This document shows positions 46,231 through 54,729 of a stretch of 64,000 bases of DNA, one piece after another. The DNA is from Variovorax paradoxus. Lineage in GTDB: Bacteria; Pseudomonadota; Gammaproteobacteria; Burkholderiales; Burkholderiaceae_C. The stretch is from NCBI GenBank assembly GCA_016806145.1, contig CP063166.1, forward strand, positions 1,240,001 through 1,304,000, read 5' to 3'. The notes under the pieces were generated by a model. It saw nothing but the letters and a program-made list of their open reading frames with translations. It searched no databases and was not told the DNA's origin. Position numbers and translations under genes: made by a program. Positions within the stretch are counted from its first letter, which is position 1, and every line of letters begins with the position of its first letter.

Positions 46231-47027
46231 CCGGGATTCCTTGGCGAAGCTTCTTCGGGTGCGGGCCGCGGCGCGTTCGCGAGCCGGTCGCGCGCCTGCA
46301 CCAGCCATTCGTAGACGGCGCGCGGCGACTCGAGCCGGTGCAGCGCGAGGCTCGGTCCCGAGCCGACCTTGATGCCGATGCCGCCGCGCGGCTGCACCAC
46401 GGCGAAGCCGCTCTCGTCGGTGGTGTCGTCGCCCGCGAACACCGGCACGCGGCCCGCGAACGGCGGCTCGTGCATGAAGGCGTCGATGGCGATGCCCTTG
46501 TTCACGCCGGCGGGCTTGACCTCGAACACGAACTTGCCGTGCAGCAGCTCGAGCTGAGGCTGGTCGGCGATGGCGCGCGACATGGCGTCGCCGCACACCG
46601 CCTCGAGCTGCGGCGCGAGCCGGTAGTGCAGCGCGATGGCCGCGTGCTTGCGCTCGACCAGCAGGCCTTCGTGCACGCGCGCGAGTTCGTTGGCGATCTC
46701 GAGCACGGGCACCAGGTCGGGCGGATGCTGCTCCTGCATCGCGCCCTTGGCATCGCGGCGCTGCACGCCGTGCTCGCCGGCGGCCGGCAGGCGCAGCGGC
46801 GCGAGGAAGCGGTCGAGCACGTCGATCTGGCGGCCCGACACCACGGCGAGGGCGCCGCCGAGCTGGTCCTTGAGATCGCCGAGCAGCGCGACCAGGGCAG
46901 GGGGAACTTCGATCGCCTCGGGCGTGGCCGCGAGGCCCACCAGGGTGCCGTCGAAATCGAGGAAGAGGGCCGCGTCCGGGCCCAGGGGAGGAGGCAGCGG
47001 ATCGCTGCCGTGGATGGGATTGGACAT
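46227..47027 (-). CDS. otsB: Trehalose-6-phosphate phosphatase OtsB
   Basis: The 266-aa product is a haloacid-dehalogenase phosphatase with LFLDFDGTLV (nucleophile Asp), VVSGRQ, a Lys in KPAGVNKGIA and FAGDDTTDESGF. It dephosphorylates trehalose-6-phosphate. It starts the operon and overlaps the GH15 gene by 4 bp. About 90 bp separate it from the hybrid kinase gene upstream. Confidence 0.95.
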   Translation of the reverse strand: MSNPIHGSDPLPPPLGPDAALFLDFDGTLVGLAATPEAIEVPPALVALLGDLKDQLGGALAVVSGRQIDVLDRFLAPLRLPAAGEHGVQRRDAKGAMQEQHPPDLVPVLEIANELARVHEGLLVERKHAAIALHYRLAPQLEAVCGDAMSRAIADQPQLELLHGKFVFEVKPAGVNKGIAIDAFMHEPPFAGRVPVFAGDDTTDESGFAVVQPRGGIGIKVGSGPSLALHRLESPRAVYEWLVQARDRLANAPRPAPEEASPRNPG

Positions 47028-47116
47028 CGTGAAAGACCTTAGCACGGCCCCCGCGCGTGCCGTGTCGGCCAAAACCGGACGTGCCCGGGGGCCGGGGCCG
47101 CGACCCGCGAGGAGCC

Positions 47117-48997
47117 TCAGCGTGCCGTGGCGGGCGCCGTATCGGGTGACGTGGGGGGCGCGAGATCGGCCAGCGCGCGCAGCAGCGCCGCGGCTTCCAC
47201 CGGCTTGAACAGCACCGGCACGCCCGAGGCGCGCACGCGCTGCAGCCGCTCGGGCGCGGTCTCGCCGGTCACCAGCAGCAGCGGCGCTTCGAGCGCGAAA
47301 CGCGCGCGCAGGCGCTGGCCGACGTCGAGGCCGTTGTCGCCGTTGGCGAGCCGGTAGTCGCACAGCAGCGCGCGAAAGGGCGCCGGGCCCGAGGCCAGCA
47401 GCGCGGCCGCCTCGGCCTCGCCGGCCACCGCCTGCAGGTCGATGCCGTGGGCCCGCAGCAGCGCGGTCATCGCCGCGCGGATCTCGGCGTCGTCGTCGAT
47501 CAGCAGGATGCGGCCGGGCACCGGCGCGGTCGGGGCGGTCAGCGCCTCGGCGCGCACGGCCCACGGCCCGGCGGCGACGGGCGCGTCGCAGCGCGGCAGC
47601 ACGAGCCGAAAGCGCGTGCCGCGTCCCACGCGCGAGCGCAGCTGCACCGGATGGCCGAGCAGCCGCGAGAGCCGGCGCACGATGGCCAGGCCGATGCCCA
47701 GGCCGTGCGAGCGGTCGCGCCCGGGGTTGTCGACCTGATAGAACTCCTCGAACACGCGCTCGAGCTGGGCCGGCGCGATGCCGATGCCCGAGTCGACCAC
47801 CTCGATCCACACCGCATCGCCCTGTCCGTGGCCGCCGGGCCGCACACGCGCGCGCACCGCCACGCCGCCGCGCGCCGTGTACTTGAGCGCGTTGTCGAGC
47901 AGGTTCGACAGCATGCGGTGCAGCAGCCGCGGATCGCTGCGCACCCACAGGCCGCTCGCGCGCAGCCGCAGCTGCAGCTGGCGCTGCTCGGCCTGCCCCG
48001 AGAACATGGGGTTGAGCGCGCGGAGCAGGGCATCGAGCGAGACCGGCTCGAGCACCGGTTCGACCACGCCGGCGTCGAGGCGCGAGACGTCGAGCATGGT
48101 GTCGAGCGAACTGCCGAGCGCGTTCACCGCGCGCATCAGGCGCTGCGCGTTGCGGCTTTGGGGATGCTCGTTCTCGAGCGCGGCGCCGAACAGCGCGATC
48201 GCATGCAGCGGCTGGCGCAGGTCGTGGCTGGCGGTGGCCAGGAAGCGGGTCTTCTCGATGCTCGCGCGCTCGGCCGCGGCGATCTGCTCGCCCAGCCGTT
48301 CGGCCAGCGCCTCGTTCTCGAAGCGCAGCACCAGCGAATCGGTGAGCAGCCGGTGCTGCTGCTGGCCCACGCGCAGCGTGAACAGCAAATAAGCCAGGCT
48401 GAAGATCGACAGGAACAGGTGCATGCCGTCGCCCTGCCAGGCCAGCGCACCGATCAGGCTCAGCATCATCGGCAGCGTGTAGCCGTGGAGCGCGGGCTTG
48501 AGCGGCCACAGCAGCTGCATGGCGCGCGCGCAGCTGCCGATGACGACCACCGTCAGCACCGAGGTCGCGGGCAGGTCGCCGCGCGAGATGAACAGCCAGG
48601 GCGCGGTGGCGGTCGCCAGGCTCACCAGCGTGACGGTGCGCGCATGCCGGCGCGCCCACAGCGGGGTCTGGTCGAGCGGCAGGCCGGCATGCCAGCGCGG
48701 CATCAGGTACAGCGCGAGGCCGAGCAGCAGGTGGGCCGCCATCCAGGCCAGGATCCAGCCGCGCGGCGAGGCGATGTACATCGCGGCCCCGAGCGCGGCG
48801 CCGAGGCCGAAGTGCACCGCGATCGAGGCGTCGTAGGCGCCGTAGACCGAGGCCAGGTGCTCGCGCAGCACGCGCAGCGCCAGGTCCGGCGGCAGCGCGG
48901 CGGCGACCCGCGGCGCGGCCTGCGTGGCCGGCGCGTCGGCCGGGTCCGGCGAGGAGGTGGGAGGCGGGGCGGCGATCACCCGATCCATGCTAGCCAT
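47117..48997 (-). CDS. Hybrid sensor histidine kinase with C-terminal receiver
   Basis: The 626-aa product has about five or six transmembrane helices (residues 55-220) with no large periplasmic domain. A coiled coil and the phosphoacceptor FLATASHDLRQPLHAIALF follow, then an ATPase domain (NLLDNALKYTARGG, DSGIGI, GLGIGLAIVRR) and a receiver (RILLIDDDAEIRAAM, CDYRLANG with the phosphoacceptor Asp). The ASHDLRQPLHA box is typical of kinases of this multi-pass class. No partner regulator is adjacent, so the output is unknown. Starts at 48997 and 48988 are both possible. Confidence 0.92.
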   Translation of the reverse strand: MASMDRVIAAPPPTSSPDPADAPATQAAPRVAAALPPDLALRVLREHLASVYGAYDASIAVHFGLGAALGAAMYIASPRGWILAWMAAHLLLGLALYLMPRWHAGLPLDQTPLWARRHARTVTLVSLATATAPWLFISRGDLPATSVLTVVVIGSCARAMQLLWPLKPALHGYTLPMMLSLIGALAWQGDGMHLFLSIFSLAYLLFTLRVGQQQHRLLTDSLVLRFENEALAERLGEQIAAAERASIEKTRFLATASHDLRQPLHAIALFGAALENEHPQSRNAQRLMRAVNALGSSLDTMLDVSRLDAGVVEPVLEPVSLDALLRALNPMFSGQAEQRQLQLRLRASGLWVRSDPRLLHRMLSNLLDNALKYTARGGVAVRARVRPGGHGQGDAVWIEVVDSGIGIAPAQLERVFEEFYQVDNPGRDRSHGLGIGLAIVRRLSRLLGHPVQLRSRVGRGTRFRLVLPRCDAPVAAGPWAVRAEALTAPTAPVPGRILLIDDDAEIRAAMTALLRAHGIDLQAVAGEAEAAALLASGPAPFRALLCDYRLANGDNGLDVGQRLRARFALEAPLLLVTGETAPERLQRVRASGVPVLFKPVEAAALLRALADLAPPTSPDTAPATAR

Positions 48998-49101
48998 GGC
49001 GTCCGGCCCGGGAAGTGCCCTAAGTCATGCAACCTCCGCCATAGGCATGAAGACATGCCGCGGCGTGCGTGGTATGGCGCGCCGGCCGGTTGGCTGGAGG
49101 C

Positions 49102-50361
49102 TCAGCCGGCCGCGGCCTTCACCGCGTCGATGCGCGCGCGGTGGATCGCCTCGCCGATCTTCGGGCCGGTGGCGCCGGCCTGCTGCGCCTGGCGCGCGAC
49201 CGCGTCGGTGGCCACGGCCGCGGCCACGGCCAGCACCGCAAGCAGGCGCTCGCGCTGTGGATAGTCGCGCTGCGCGAAGCCGAGCCGGCCGCGCGCGTCG
49301 CATTCGCAGGCCAAGAGCGCCTCGGCGAAGCGCGCGGGCTTGCGGAAGGCATCGCAGCGCTCGAGCAGCCGCACCAGCGCGGCGGCATCGAGCTCGCCGC
49401 TGCGGTGGATGTTGCCGTGCTCGCGCGCCACCACCTCGGCCAGCTCGCGGAGGTCGACCGGCACGCGCCAGCGCTCGCACACCGCCTGCAGCAGCTCGGC
49501 GCTGCGCTTCTCGTGGCCGATATGGCGCGGCAGGATCTCCGGCTCGGTGGTGCCCTTGCCGAGGTCGTGCATCAGGCAGGCGAAGCGCACGCCCAGCGAC
49601 GCCGACAGGCGTGCGCTGGTGTCGAGCACCATCATCAGGTGCACGCCGGTGTCGATCTCGGGATGGTGCTGCGCGGGCTGCGGCACGCCCCAGAGCCGGT
49701 CGACCTCGGGCAGCAGCACCGCGAGCGCGCCGCAGGCGCGCAGCACCTCGAACATGCGCGAGGGCCGGGTCTCCATCAGCCCGCGCGAGAGCTCCTGCCA
49801 CACGCGCTCGGGCACCAGCGCGTCGACCTCGCCGGCCGCGACCATCTCGCGCATCAGCGCCAGCGTGTCGGGCGCGACCTCGAAGTCGTCGAAGCGCGCG
49901 GCGAAGCGCGCCACGCGCAGGATGCGCACCGGGTCCTCGCGGAAGGCGTCGGTGACGTGGCGCAGCCGCTTCTCGCGCAGGTCGCGCTGGCCGTCGAAGG
50001 GGTCGGCGAGGTCGGCGGGCGCGGGGTCGAAGCTGCCGTCGGCGGCCACGCGCTCGGCCGGCAGCGCGATCGCGTTGATGGTCAGGTCGCGCCGCGCGAG
50101 GTCCTGTTCGAGGCTCACGTCGGGCGCCGCATGGATCACGAAGCCGCGGTAGCCGGGCGCGCTCTTGCGCTCGGTGCGCGCGAGCGCGTATTCCTCGCGC
50201 GTCGATGGATGCAGGAATACCGGGAAATCGCGCCCCACCGGCAGGAAGCCCTGTGCCACCATGGCCTCGGGCGTGGCGCCGACCACGAGCCAATCGTGGT
50301 CCGACACCGGGCGTCCTAGCAGGCGGTCGCGCACCGCGCCGCCGACGAGATAGGTTTTCAT
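49102..50361 (-). CDS. cca: CCA-adding tRNA nucleotidyltransferase with HD domain
   Basis: The 419-aa product adds or repairs the 3' CCA of tRNA. The nucleotidyltransferase core has GGAVRDRLLG and DHDW; RRDLTINAIA and the EDPVRILRVARFAARF segment follow. An HD domain is present (HLMMVL and LMHDLGKGTT), as in the E. coli type that also has phosphatase and 2',3'-cyclic phosphodiesterase activity. ATG 50361 fits the family start (MKTYLVGGAVRD). A -10-like TACACT (50368-50373, minus strand) lies 6 nt before the ATG. Confidence 0.95.
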   Translation of the reverse strand: MKTYLVGGAVRDRLLGRPVSDHDWLVVGATPEAMVAQGFLPVGRDFPVFLHPSTREEYALARTERKSAPGYRGFVIHAAPDVSLEQDLARRDLTINAIALPAERVAADGSFDPAPADLADPFDGQRDLREKRLRHVTDAFREDPVRILRVARFAARFDDFEVAPDTLALMREMVAAGEVDALVPERVWQELSRGLMETRPSRMFEVLRACGALAVLLPEVDRLWGVPQPAQHHPEIDTGVHLMMVLDTSARLSASLGVRFACLMHDLGKGTTEPEILPRHIGHEKRSAELLQAVCERWRVPVDLRELAEVVAREHGNIHRSGELDAAALVRLLERCDAFRKPARFAEALLACECDARGRLGFAQRDYPQRERLLAVLAVAAAVATDAVARQAQQAGATGPKIGEAIHRARIDAVKAAAG

Positions 50362-50397
50362 GCGCTCAGTGTAGGGATACCCCGCAGGGCCTAAAAA

Positions 50398-50462
50398 GAA
50401 CGGTCGTTCGATAATTGCCCGGCAAATCGAACGATCGTTCGCTCGTTCGAGGCGCTCGAACG
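50398..50462 (+). promoter_or_regulatory. Three palindromic operator-like sites upstream of ompW
   Basis: GAACG-N2-CGTTC occurs at 50398-50409 and again at 50429-50440 (with AT as centre), 31 bp apart, about three helical turns. A third palindrome, CGTTCGAG and CTCGAACG with a GCG centre, lies at 50444-50462. GATAAT (50410-50415), a good -10 match, sits between the first two. The pattern is typical of TetR-family operators. No TetR gene is in the window. Confidence 0.6.
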
Positions 50463-50527
50463 CCTCACCGGCCGCAGACCGGGACCGCGTTTGGAGGGGG
50501 AATTTCAACCAAAGGAGTATTCACATC

Positions 50528-51253
50528 ATGAAAAAGACCATGTTGGCGTTGGCAGCCCTCGGGGCACTGACGTCCGGCAGCGCCTTTGCACAGAAGGCCG
50601 GCGACTGGGTCGTCGGCGCGGGCTGGTTCCATCTGTCGCCGCAGGACAAGAGCAAGCCGCTGACGCTGACGGCGCCGGTGCAGAGCGTGCTCGTCGGTTC
50701 GGGCGCGAGCGTGAGCGATTCCGACACGCTGGGCCTGAGCGCCATGTACTTCGTCGACGACCACTGGGCCGTGGAAGGCGTGCTGGGCATCCCGCCGAAG
50801 TTCAAGCTCAACGGCACCGGCACGCTGGCGCGCGTGGGCCAGCTCGGCGAAGCGCGGCAGTGGAGCCCGACCATCCTCGGCAAGTACTACTTCAACGAGG
50901 CCAACTCGGCCTTCCGCCCCTTCGTGGGCCTGGGCGCCACCTACGTCTGGTACAGCGACATCAACCTGACCTCGAACCTGCAGGAAGCGCTCGGCAGCCA
51001 GCTGCACCAGCGGCCGCTGTCGACCGCGACCACCGCCAAGCTCGACAGCTCCTTCGCGCCCGTGCTCAACGCCGGCCTGGCCTACCAGTTCGACAAGCAC
51101 TGGGGCATTTCCTTCTCGGTCTCCTACATCCCGCTGAAGACCAAGGCCAAGCTCACGACGACCTCGATCTCGGGCCTGCCGATCGCGACCAGCGAAGCGC
51201 GCCTGAAGCTCAATCCGATCGTGACCTACGTGTCGGCGACCTACCGCTTCTGA
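50528..51253 (+). CDS. ompW: OmpW family outer-membrane beta-barrel protein
   Basis: The 241-aa product has a signal peptide (MKKTMLALAALGALTSGSAFA) and an eight-strand barrel ending in a C-terminal aromatic residue (SATYRF). KAGDWVVGAGWFHLSP and the tail LKLNPIVTYVSATYRF fit OmpW/AlkL. Such proteins pass small hydrophobic molecules across the outer membrane. It has a strong AAAGGAG site. Its promoter region carries three palindromes, so a repressor probably controls it. Confidence 0.92.
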   Translation: MKKTMLALAALGALTSGSAFAQKAGDWVVGAGWFHLSPQDKSKPLTLTAPVQSVLVGSGASVSDSDTLGLSAMYFVDDHWAVEGVLGIPPKFKLNGTGTLARVGQLGEARQWSPTILGKYYFNEANSAFRPFVGLGATYVWYSDINLTSNLQEALGSQLHQRPLSTATTAKLDSSFAPVLNAGLAYQFDKHWGISFSVSYIPLKTKAKLTTTSISGLPIATSEARLKLNPIVTYVSATYRF

Positions 51254-51299
51254 CCGGCGCGACGCGGCCTGGCCGGCTCGCGCCGATCGCGAACCACGA

Positions 51300-51983
51300 T
51301 CAGCGCGAGGTCCGGTAGGGCTCGTCGAAGGCCACGAAATCCTGCTCCGCGAGCGCCTGCTCGATCCACGCGGCGACGCCCGGCAGGGCCGCCACCCGAT
51401 CGATGTAGGCCTGCGCCGCGGGCGGCATCGGCAGCCCGTAGCTGCGGATGCGCATGCACACCGGCGCATAGAAGGCATCGGCGATGCCGAACTCGCCGAA
51501 CAGCATCGGGCCGCCATGGGTGTCGAGCAGCTCGCTCCACATGGCCGCGATGCGTTCCAGGTCCTCGACCACGCCGGGCTGTTCCTGCAGCACGCGCGCG
51601 CCGACCTCGGGCAGCGAGGCCTCGATGTTCATCGGGAAGTGGTTGCGCAGGTTGCCGAAGCCCGAGTGCATCTCGGCGCTGACGCTGCGCGCGCGGGCGC
51701 GCGCGGCCTTGTCGCGCGGCCACAGTGCCTTGTCGGGGAACTGCTCGGCCAGGTACTCGGCGATGGCGAGCGAATCCCAGACCGTGATGTCGCCGTCGAT
51801 CAGCACCGGCACGCGCGCCGTGGGGTTGACCGCGCCGACCACGGCCTTGAAGTTGGAGCCGGCCTCGAAGGCGTCGAAGCGCACCATCACTTCCTCGAAG
51901 GGAATGCCGGCCTGCTTGAGCAGCACCCAGGGACGCATGGACCACGACGAGTAGTTCTTGTTGCCGATGTAGAGCTTGAGCAT
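51300..51983 (-). CDS. Glutathione S-transferase family protein
   Basis: The 227-aa product has the thioredoxin-like N-terminal domain (LKLYIGNKNYSSWSMRPWVLLKQAGIPFEE), the glutathione-binding TARVPVLIDGDITVWDSLAIAEYLAE with its cis-Pro and Ser, and a helical C-terminal domain. The NKNYSSWSMRPW start is seen in a bacterial subgroup of unknown substrate. ATG 51983 has a GGAGG-like site (GGAGGAAAT). It ends 46 bp past the convergent ompW stop; the gap holds a GC-rich imperfect hairpin without a T-tract. Confidence 0.92.
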   Translation of the reverse strand: MLKLYIGNKNYSSWSMRPWVLLKQAGIPFEEVMVRFDAFEAGSNFKAVVGAVNPTARVPVLIDGDITVWDSLAIAEYLAEQFPDKALWPRDKAARARARSVSAEMHSGFGNLRNHFPMNIEASLPEVGARVLQEQPGVVEDLERIAAMWSELLDTHGGPMLFGEFGIADAFYAPVCMRIRSYGLPMPPAAQAYIDRVAALPGVAAWIEQALAEQDFVAFDEPYRTSR

Positions 51984-52097
51984 GGATTTCCTCCGGTGGG
52001 TTTCGTGGCAAAGCCTTCGATGCTAGGGCGCCGGCGCCGCGCGATTGATACCGTTTGCGGCGCGCATTGATGACGGGCGCGGCCCGCGCGCCGGCGG

Positions 52098-52685
52098 CTA
52101 TCGCCGGTCGCTGTCGTCGGTGCGCAGTTCGGGCTCGCTGCTCGAGGCGATGACGCGCGGCACGGCGCGGCCTGTTGCCTCCTCGCTCTTCGATGGACCG
52201 ATCGCGCGCTCGATCAGGCTCACGAGCCGCGGCACGAACTGCAGCACCACCAGCGCCAGCAGCGCGCTGATCACCGCCGTCGCCTCGCGGCCCAGGCCGC
52301 AGGCCATGCCGATCGCGGCCGTCATCCACAGCCCCGCGGCGGTGGTGAGGCCCTGCACGTGGTGCTCGTCCTTGCCCTGCTTGAGGATGGTGCCCGCGCA
52401 GAGGAAGCCGACGCCGGCCACCAGGCCCTGGATCACGCGGCTCATGTCGGCCGGCACGATGCCGGTCTGCTGCGGCACGAGCACGAACATGGCCGAGCCG
52501 ATGGCCACCAGCATGTGGGTGCGCACGCCGGCGGCCTTGCCCTGCTGCTCGCGCTCGAAGCCGAGCACGAAGCCCAGGAGCGACGCGAGCAGCAGCCGCA
52601 CCAGGATGCGCGTGAGCTGGGCGAGGTCGCCCACGTCCGAGAACTCGGCGGCGATGGTGTCGAGGACCTCGTCGCTCCAGCTCAT
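52098..52685 (-). CDS. MgtC/SapB family membrane protein
   Basis: The 195-aa product has about five hydrophobic segments and the MgtC signatures LLASLLGFVLGFEREQQGKAAGVRTHMLVAIGSA and GVGFLCAGTILK. Its start lies 1 nt after the stop of the transglycosylase gene, so the two are one transcript. Some MgtC proteins affect magnesium homeostasis or ATP synthase; the short form here lacks the extra C-terminal ACT-like domain of Salmonella MgtC, so a virulence role should not be assumed. Confidence 0.9.
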   Translation of the reverse strand: MSWSDEVLDTIAAEFSDVGDLAQLTRILVRLLLASLLGFVLGFEREQQGKAAGVRTHMLVAIGSAMFVLVPQQTGIVPADMSRVIQGLVAGVGFLCAGTILKQGKDEHHVQGLTTAAGLWMTAAIGMACGLGREATAVISALLALVVLQFVPRLVSLIERAIGPSKSEEATGRAVPRVIASSSEPELRTDDSDRR

Positions 52686-52686
52686 C

Positions 52687-54720
52687 TCAGGGCAGGTCCT
52701 TGTTGGGCTCGGGCATCGCGGCGTCGCGCGGGCCGACCCGGCCCAGGCGTTCCTTCAGCGACTGCGGCCGGCCGGTGATGATCGCCGCGTAGTTGGTGGT
52801 GTTGGCCAGCACCTTCTTCACGTAGTCGCGGGTCTCGTTGAACGGCACGTTCTCGGCCCAGATCGCGGCATCGAGCACCGGGCCGTTGCGCCAGCTGCGC
52901 GGGCGGCCCGGGCCGGCGTTGTAGGCCGCGGCGGCCAGCGCCATCGAGTCGTCGAAGTCGTCGAGCGCGAGCTTCAGGTAGTTGGTGCCGATGGTGATGT
53001 TGGTCTCGCGGTCGTTGATCTGGCCCGGCGTGAAGTCGGTCATGCCGATCTTGCGCGCGGTCCAGCGTGCGGTGGCGGGCATCACCTGCATCAGGCCCGA
53101 GGCGCCGACGCCCGAGCGCGCGTCCATGATGAAGCGGCTCTCCTGGCGGATCAGGCCGTAGACGTAGGCCGGATCGAGGCCGATGTCCTGGCTCTTGCGC
53201 AGCACGGTGTCGTGGAAGGGCATCGGGAAGCGCTGCTCGACGTCGATCACGCCCTTGGTGCGCTCGCTGGTGTTGATGCAGCGGTCCCAGACCTCGCGCT
53301 GGCAGGCGAAGTCGGCCGCGGCCAGCAGCGCGCGGTCGTCCATGCCGCCGCGGTCGTGCAGGTTGGTGGCGTAGTTCCATTCGCGCGTGCCCTCGGGGCG
53401 CAGGCCGATCGCGATGGCGTAGAGGCCGCGGTTGAGCGAGGGGTTCATGCGCGCGGCATTGCGTTCCTCGGGCGTGAGCGGCGCGGGCCGGGTGGCGGCC
53501 ATCACGCGCTGGCCCAGCTCCTCGAGCGCCAGCATCTCGTAGAAGCCGCGCGTACCGGCGATGCCCTGGTAGAGCTCGCGCGCCTGGCCGCGGCGCTCGT
53601 CGCCGCCGGCATTGACCAGCGCGCGCGCCTTCCAGTAGGTCCAGGTCGGGTCCTGCTGGCTGGCCTCGCTCATGGCGTTGATGGCGGGCGCCACGTCCTT
53701 CCACTGGCCGGCGCGCAGCGCGGCGCGCACGCGCCAGCCAAGCATGTCGTCCGACAGGTCGGCGTTCTTGGTGACGTTGCCGAAGTAGCTCACGGCCTGC
53801 GGCCAGAGCTTGATCGCCGACTGGCGGCCGATGGTGCCCCAGATCCAGTTGCGCTCCTCGACCGAGAGCATCGCGCTCCACTTGGCGTCGAGCTGCGAGG
53901 CGGCCTGCTCGGGATCGGCCATCGCGATCTTGATCAGTGCCAGCGTGACCAGCTCGCGGCGCGACTTGGCGGCCACGGGCCCGCGCGTGACGAGGAACTT
54001 GGCCGCGCTCGCGTTGACCTCCTCGAACAGCGGCAGCGCATCGGGCGAGGCCAGCGTGACGGCGCCGCGCGCGGCCTGCGGCCGGTTGGCCTCGATGGCC
54101 AGGCGCGCCTTCTTCCAGGCGTCGTTGGGCGACAGCAGGCGCGCGGCGATCATGCGGTCGGCGGCCGTGAGGCAGCCGTCGTCGCTGTCGCGCTGGGCGA
54201 ACCAGTTGCGCCGGATCTCGTCGGCCTGGGCCTGGGTGGCGCTGCCGCTGCGCAGCGCGTCGACCAGGATCGCGTAGCAGCGCACCTGGGCGTCGTCGCC
54301 CATGCGGAAGCCCGCGATGGCGGCCGAGAAGTTGTCCCAGTCGCGGCGCTGGCCCGTGAGCAGCAGCCAGTCGTTGCGCAGCCGGTCTTCCTGGTAGGTG
54401 CCGGGGTAGCGCGCGAAGAAGTCCTGCACCTCGTTCGCGCCGGCTTCCTGCAGCCGGGCCTTGAGTTCCCAGTAGGCGGCCCAGGGTTCGAGCACGTGGC
54501 CGCGGGCCTGCGGCAGCAGCGCCGCCAGCCGGGCCTTGTCGCCGCGCTGGAAGGCCTGCTTCATCTGCAGCAGCACCTCGTCGTTGGTGTTGCCCTGGGC
54601 CGATGCGGACGCGGGCGCGAGGAGGGTCAGCGCGCAGGCCGCCAGGGCCGAAAGAACCAGTGCCGGCGCGACGCTGCGCGGGCGGCGGCACATGGATGCC
54701 AAAATGCTTGGAAACTGCAT
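52687..54720 (-). CDS. Soluble lytic murein transglycosylase (Slt family)
   Basis: The 677-aa product has a signal peptide ending ASASAQ (about residue 42), a long alpha-superhelical ring domain and a C-terminal lysozyme-like domain with catalytic Glu in YGLIRQESRF, followed by GASGLMQVMPATA and AAYNAGPGR. It cleaves peptidoglycan to 1,6-anhydromuramic ends. The start at 54720 leaves only 9 bp to the divergent cyclo-ligase ATG; an alternative in-frame ATG is at 54693. CATAAT on the minus strand (54727-54732) sits 6 nt before the ATG and is a plausible -10 box. Confidence 0.93.
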   Translation of the reverse strand: MQFPSILASMCRRPRSVAPALVLSALAACALTLLAPASASAQGNTNDEVLLQMKQAFQRGDKARLAALLPQARGHVLEPWAAYWELKARLQEAGANEVQDFFARYPGTYQEDRLRNDWLLLTGQRRDWDNFSAAIAGFRMGDDAQVRCYAILVDALRSGSATQAQADEIRRNWFAQRDSDDGCLTAADRMIAARLLSPNDAWKKARLAIEANRPQAARGAVTLASPDALPLFEEVNASAAKFLVTRGPVAAKSRRELVTLALIKIAMADPEQAASQLDAKWSAMLSVEERNWIWGTIGRQSAIKLWPQAVSYFGNVTKNADLSDDMLGWRVRAALRAGQWKDVAPAINAMSEASQQDPTWTYWKARALVNAGGDERRGQARELYQGIAGTRGFYEMLALEELGQRVMAATRPAPLTPEERNAARMNPSLNRGLYAIAIGLRPEGTREWNYATNLHDRGGMDDRALLAAADFACQREVWDRCINTSERTKGVIDVEQRFPMPFHDTVLRKSQDIGLDPAYVYGLIRQESRFIMDARSGVGASGLMQVMPATARWTARKIGMTDFTPGQINDRETNITIGTNYLKLALDDFDDSMALAAAAYNAGPGRPRSWRNGPVLDAAIWAENVPFNETRDYVKKVLANTTNYAAIITGRPQSLKERLGRVGPRDAAMPEPNKDLP

Positions 54721-54729
54721 CGGGAGATT

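Noticed and set aside
52045..54729. Plus-strand frame preceding the cyclo-ligase
   Set aside because: Although in frame with it, the region is antisense to mgtC and slt. The cyclo-ligase family starts near MDKSKDAATS at 54730.
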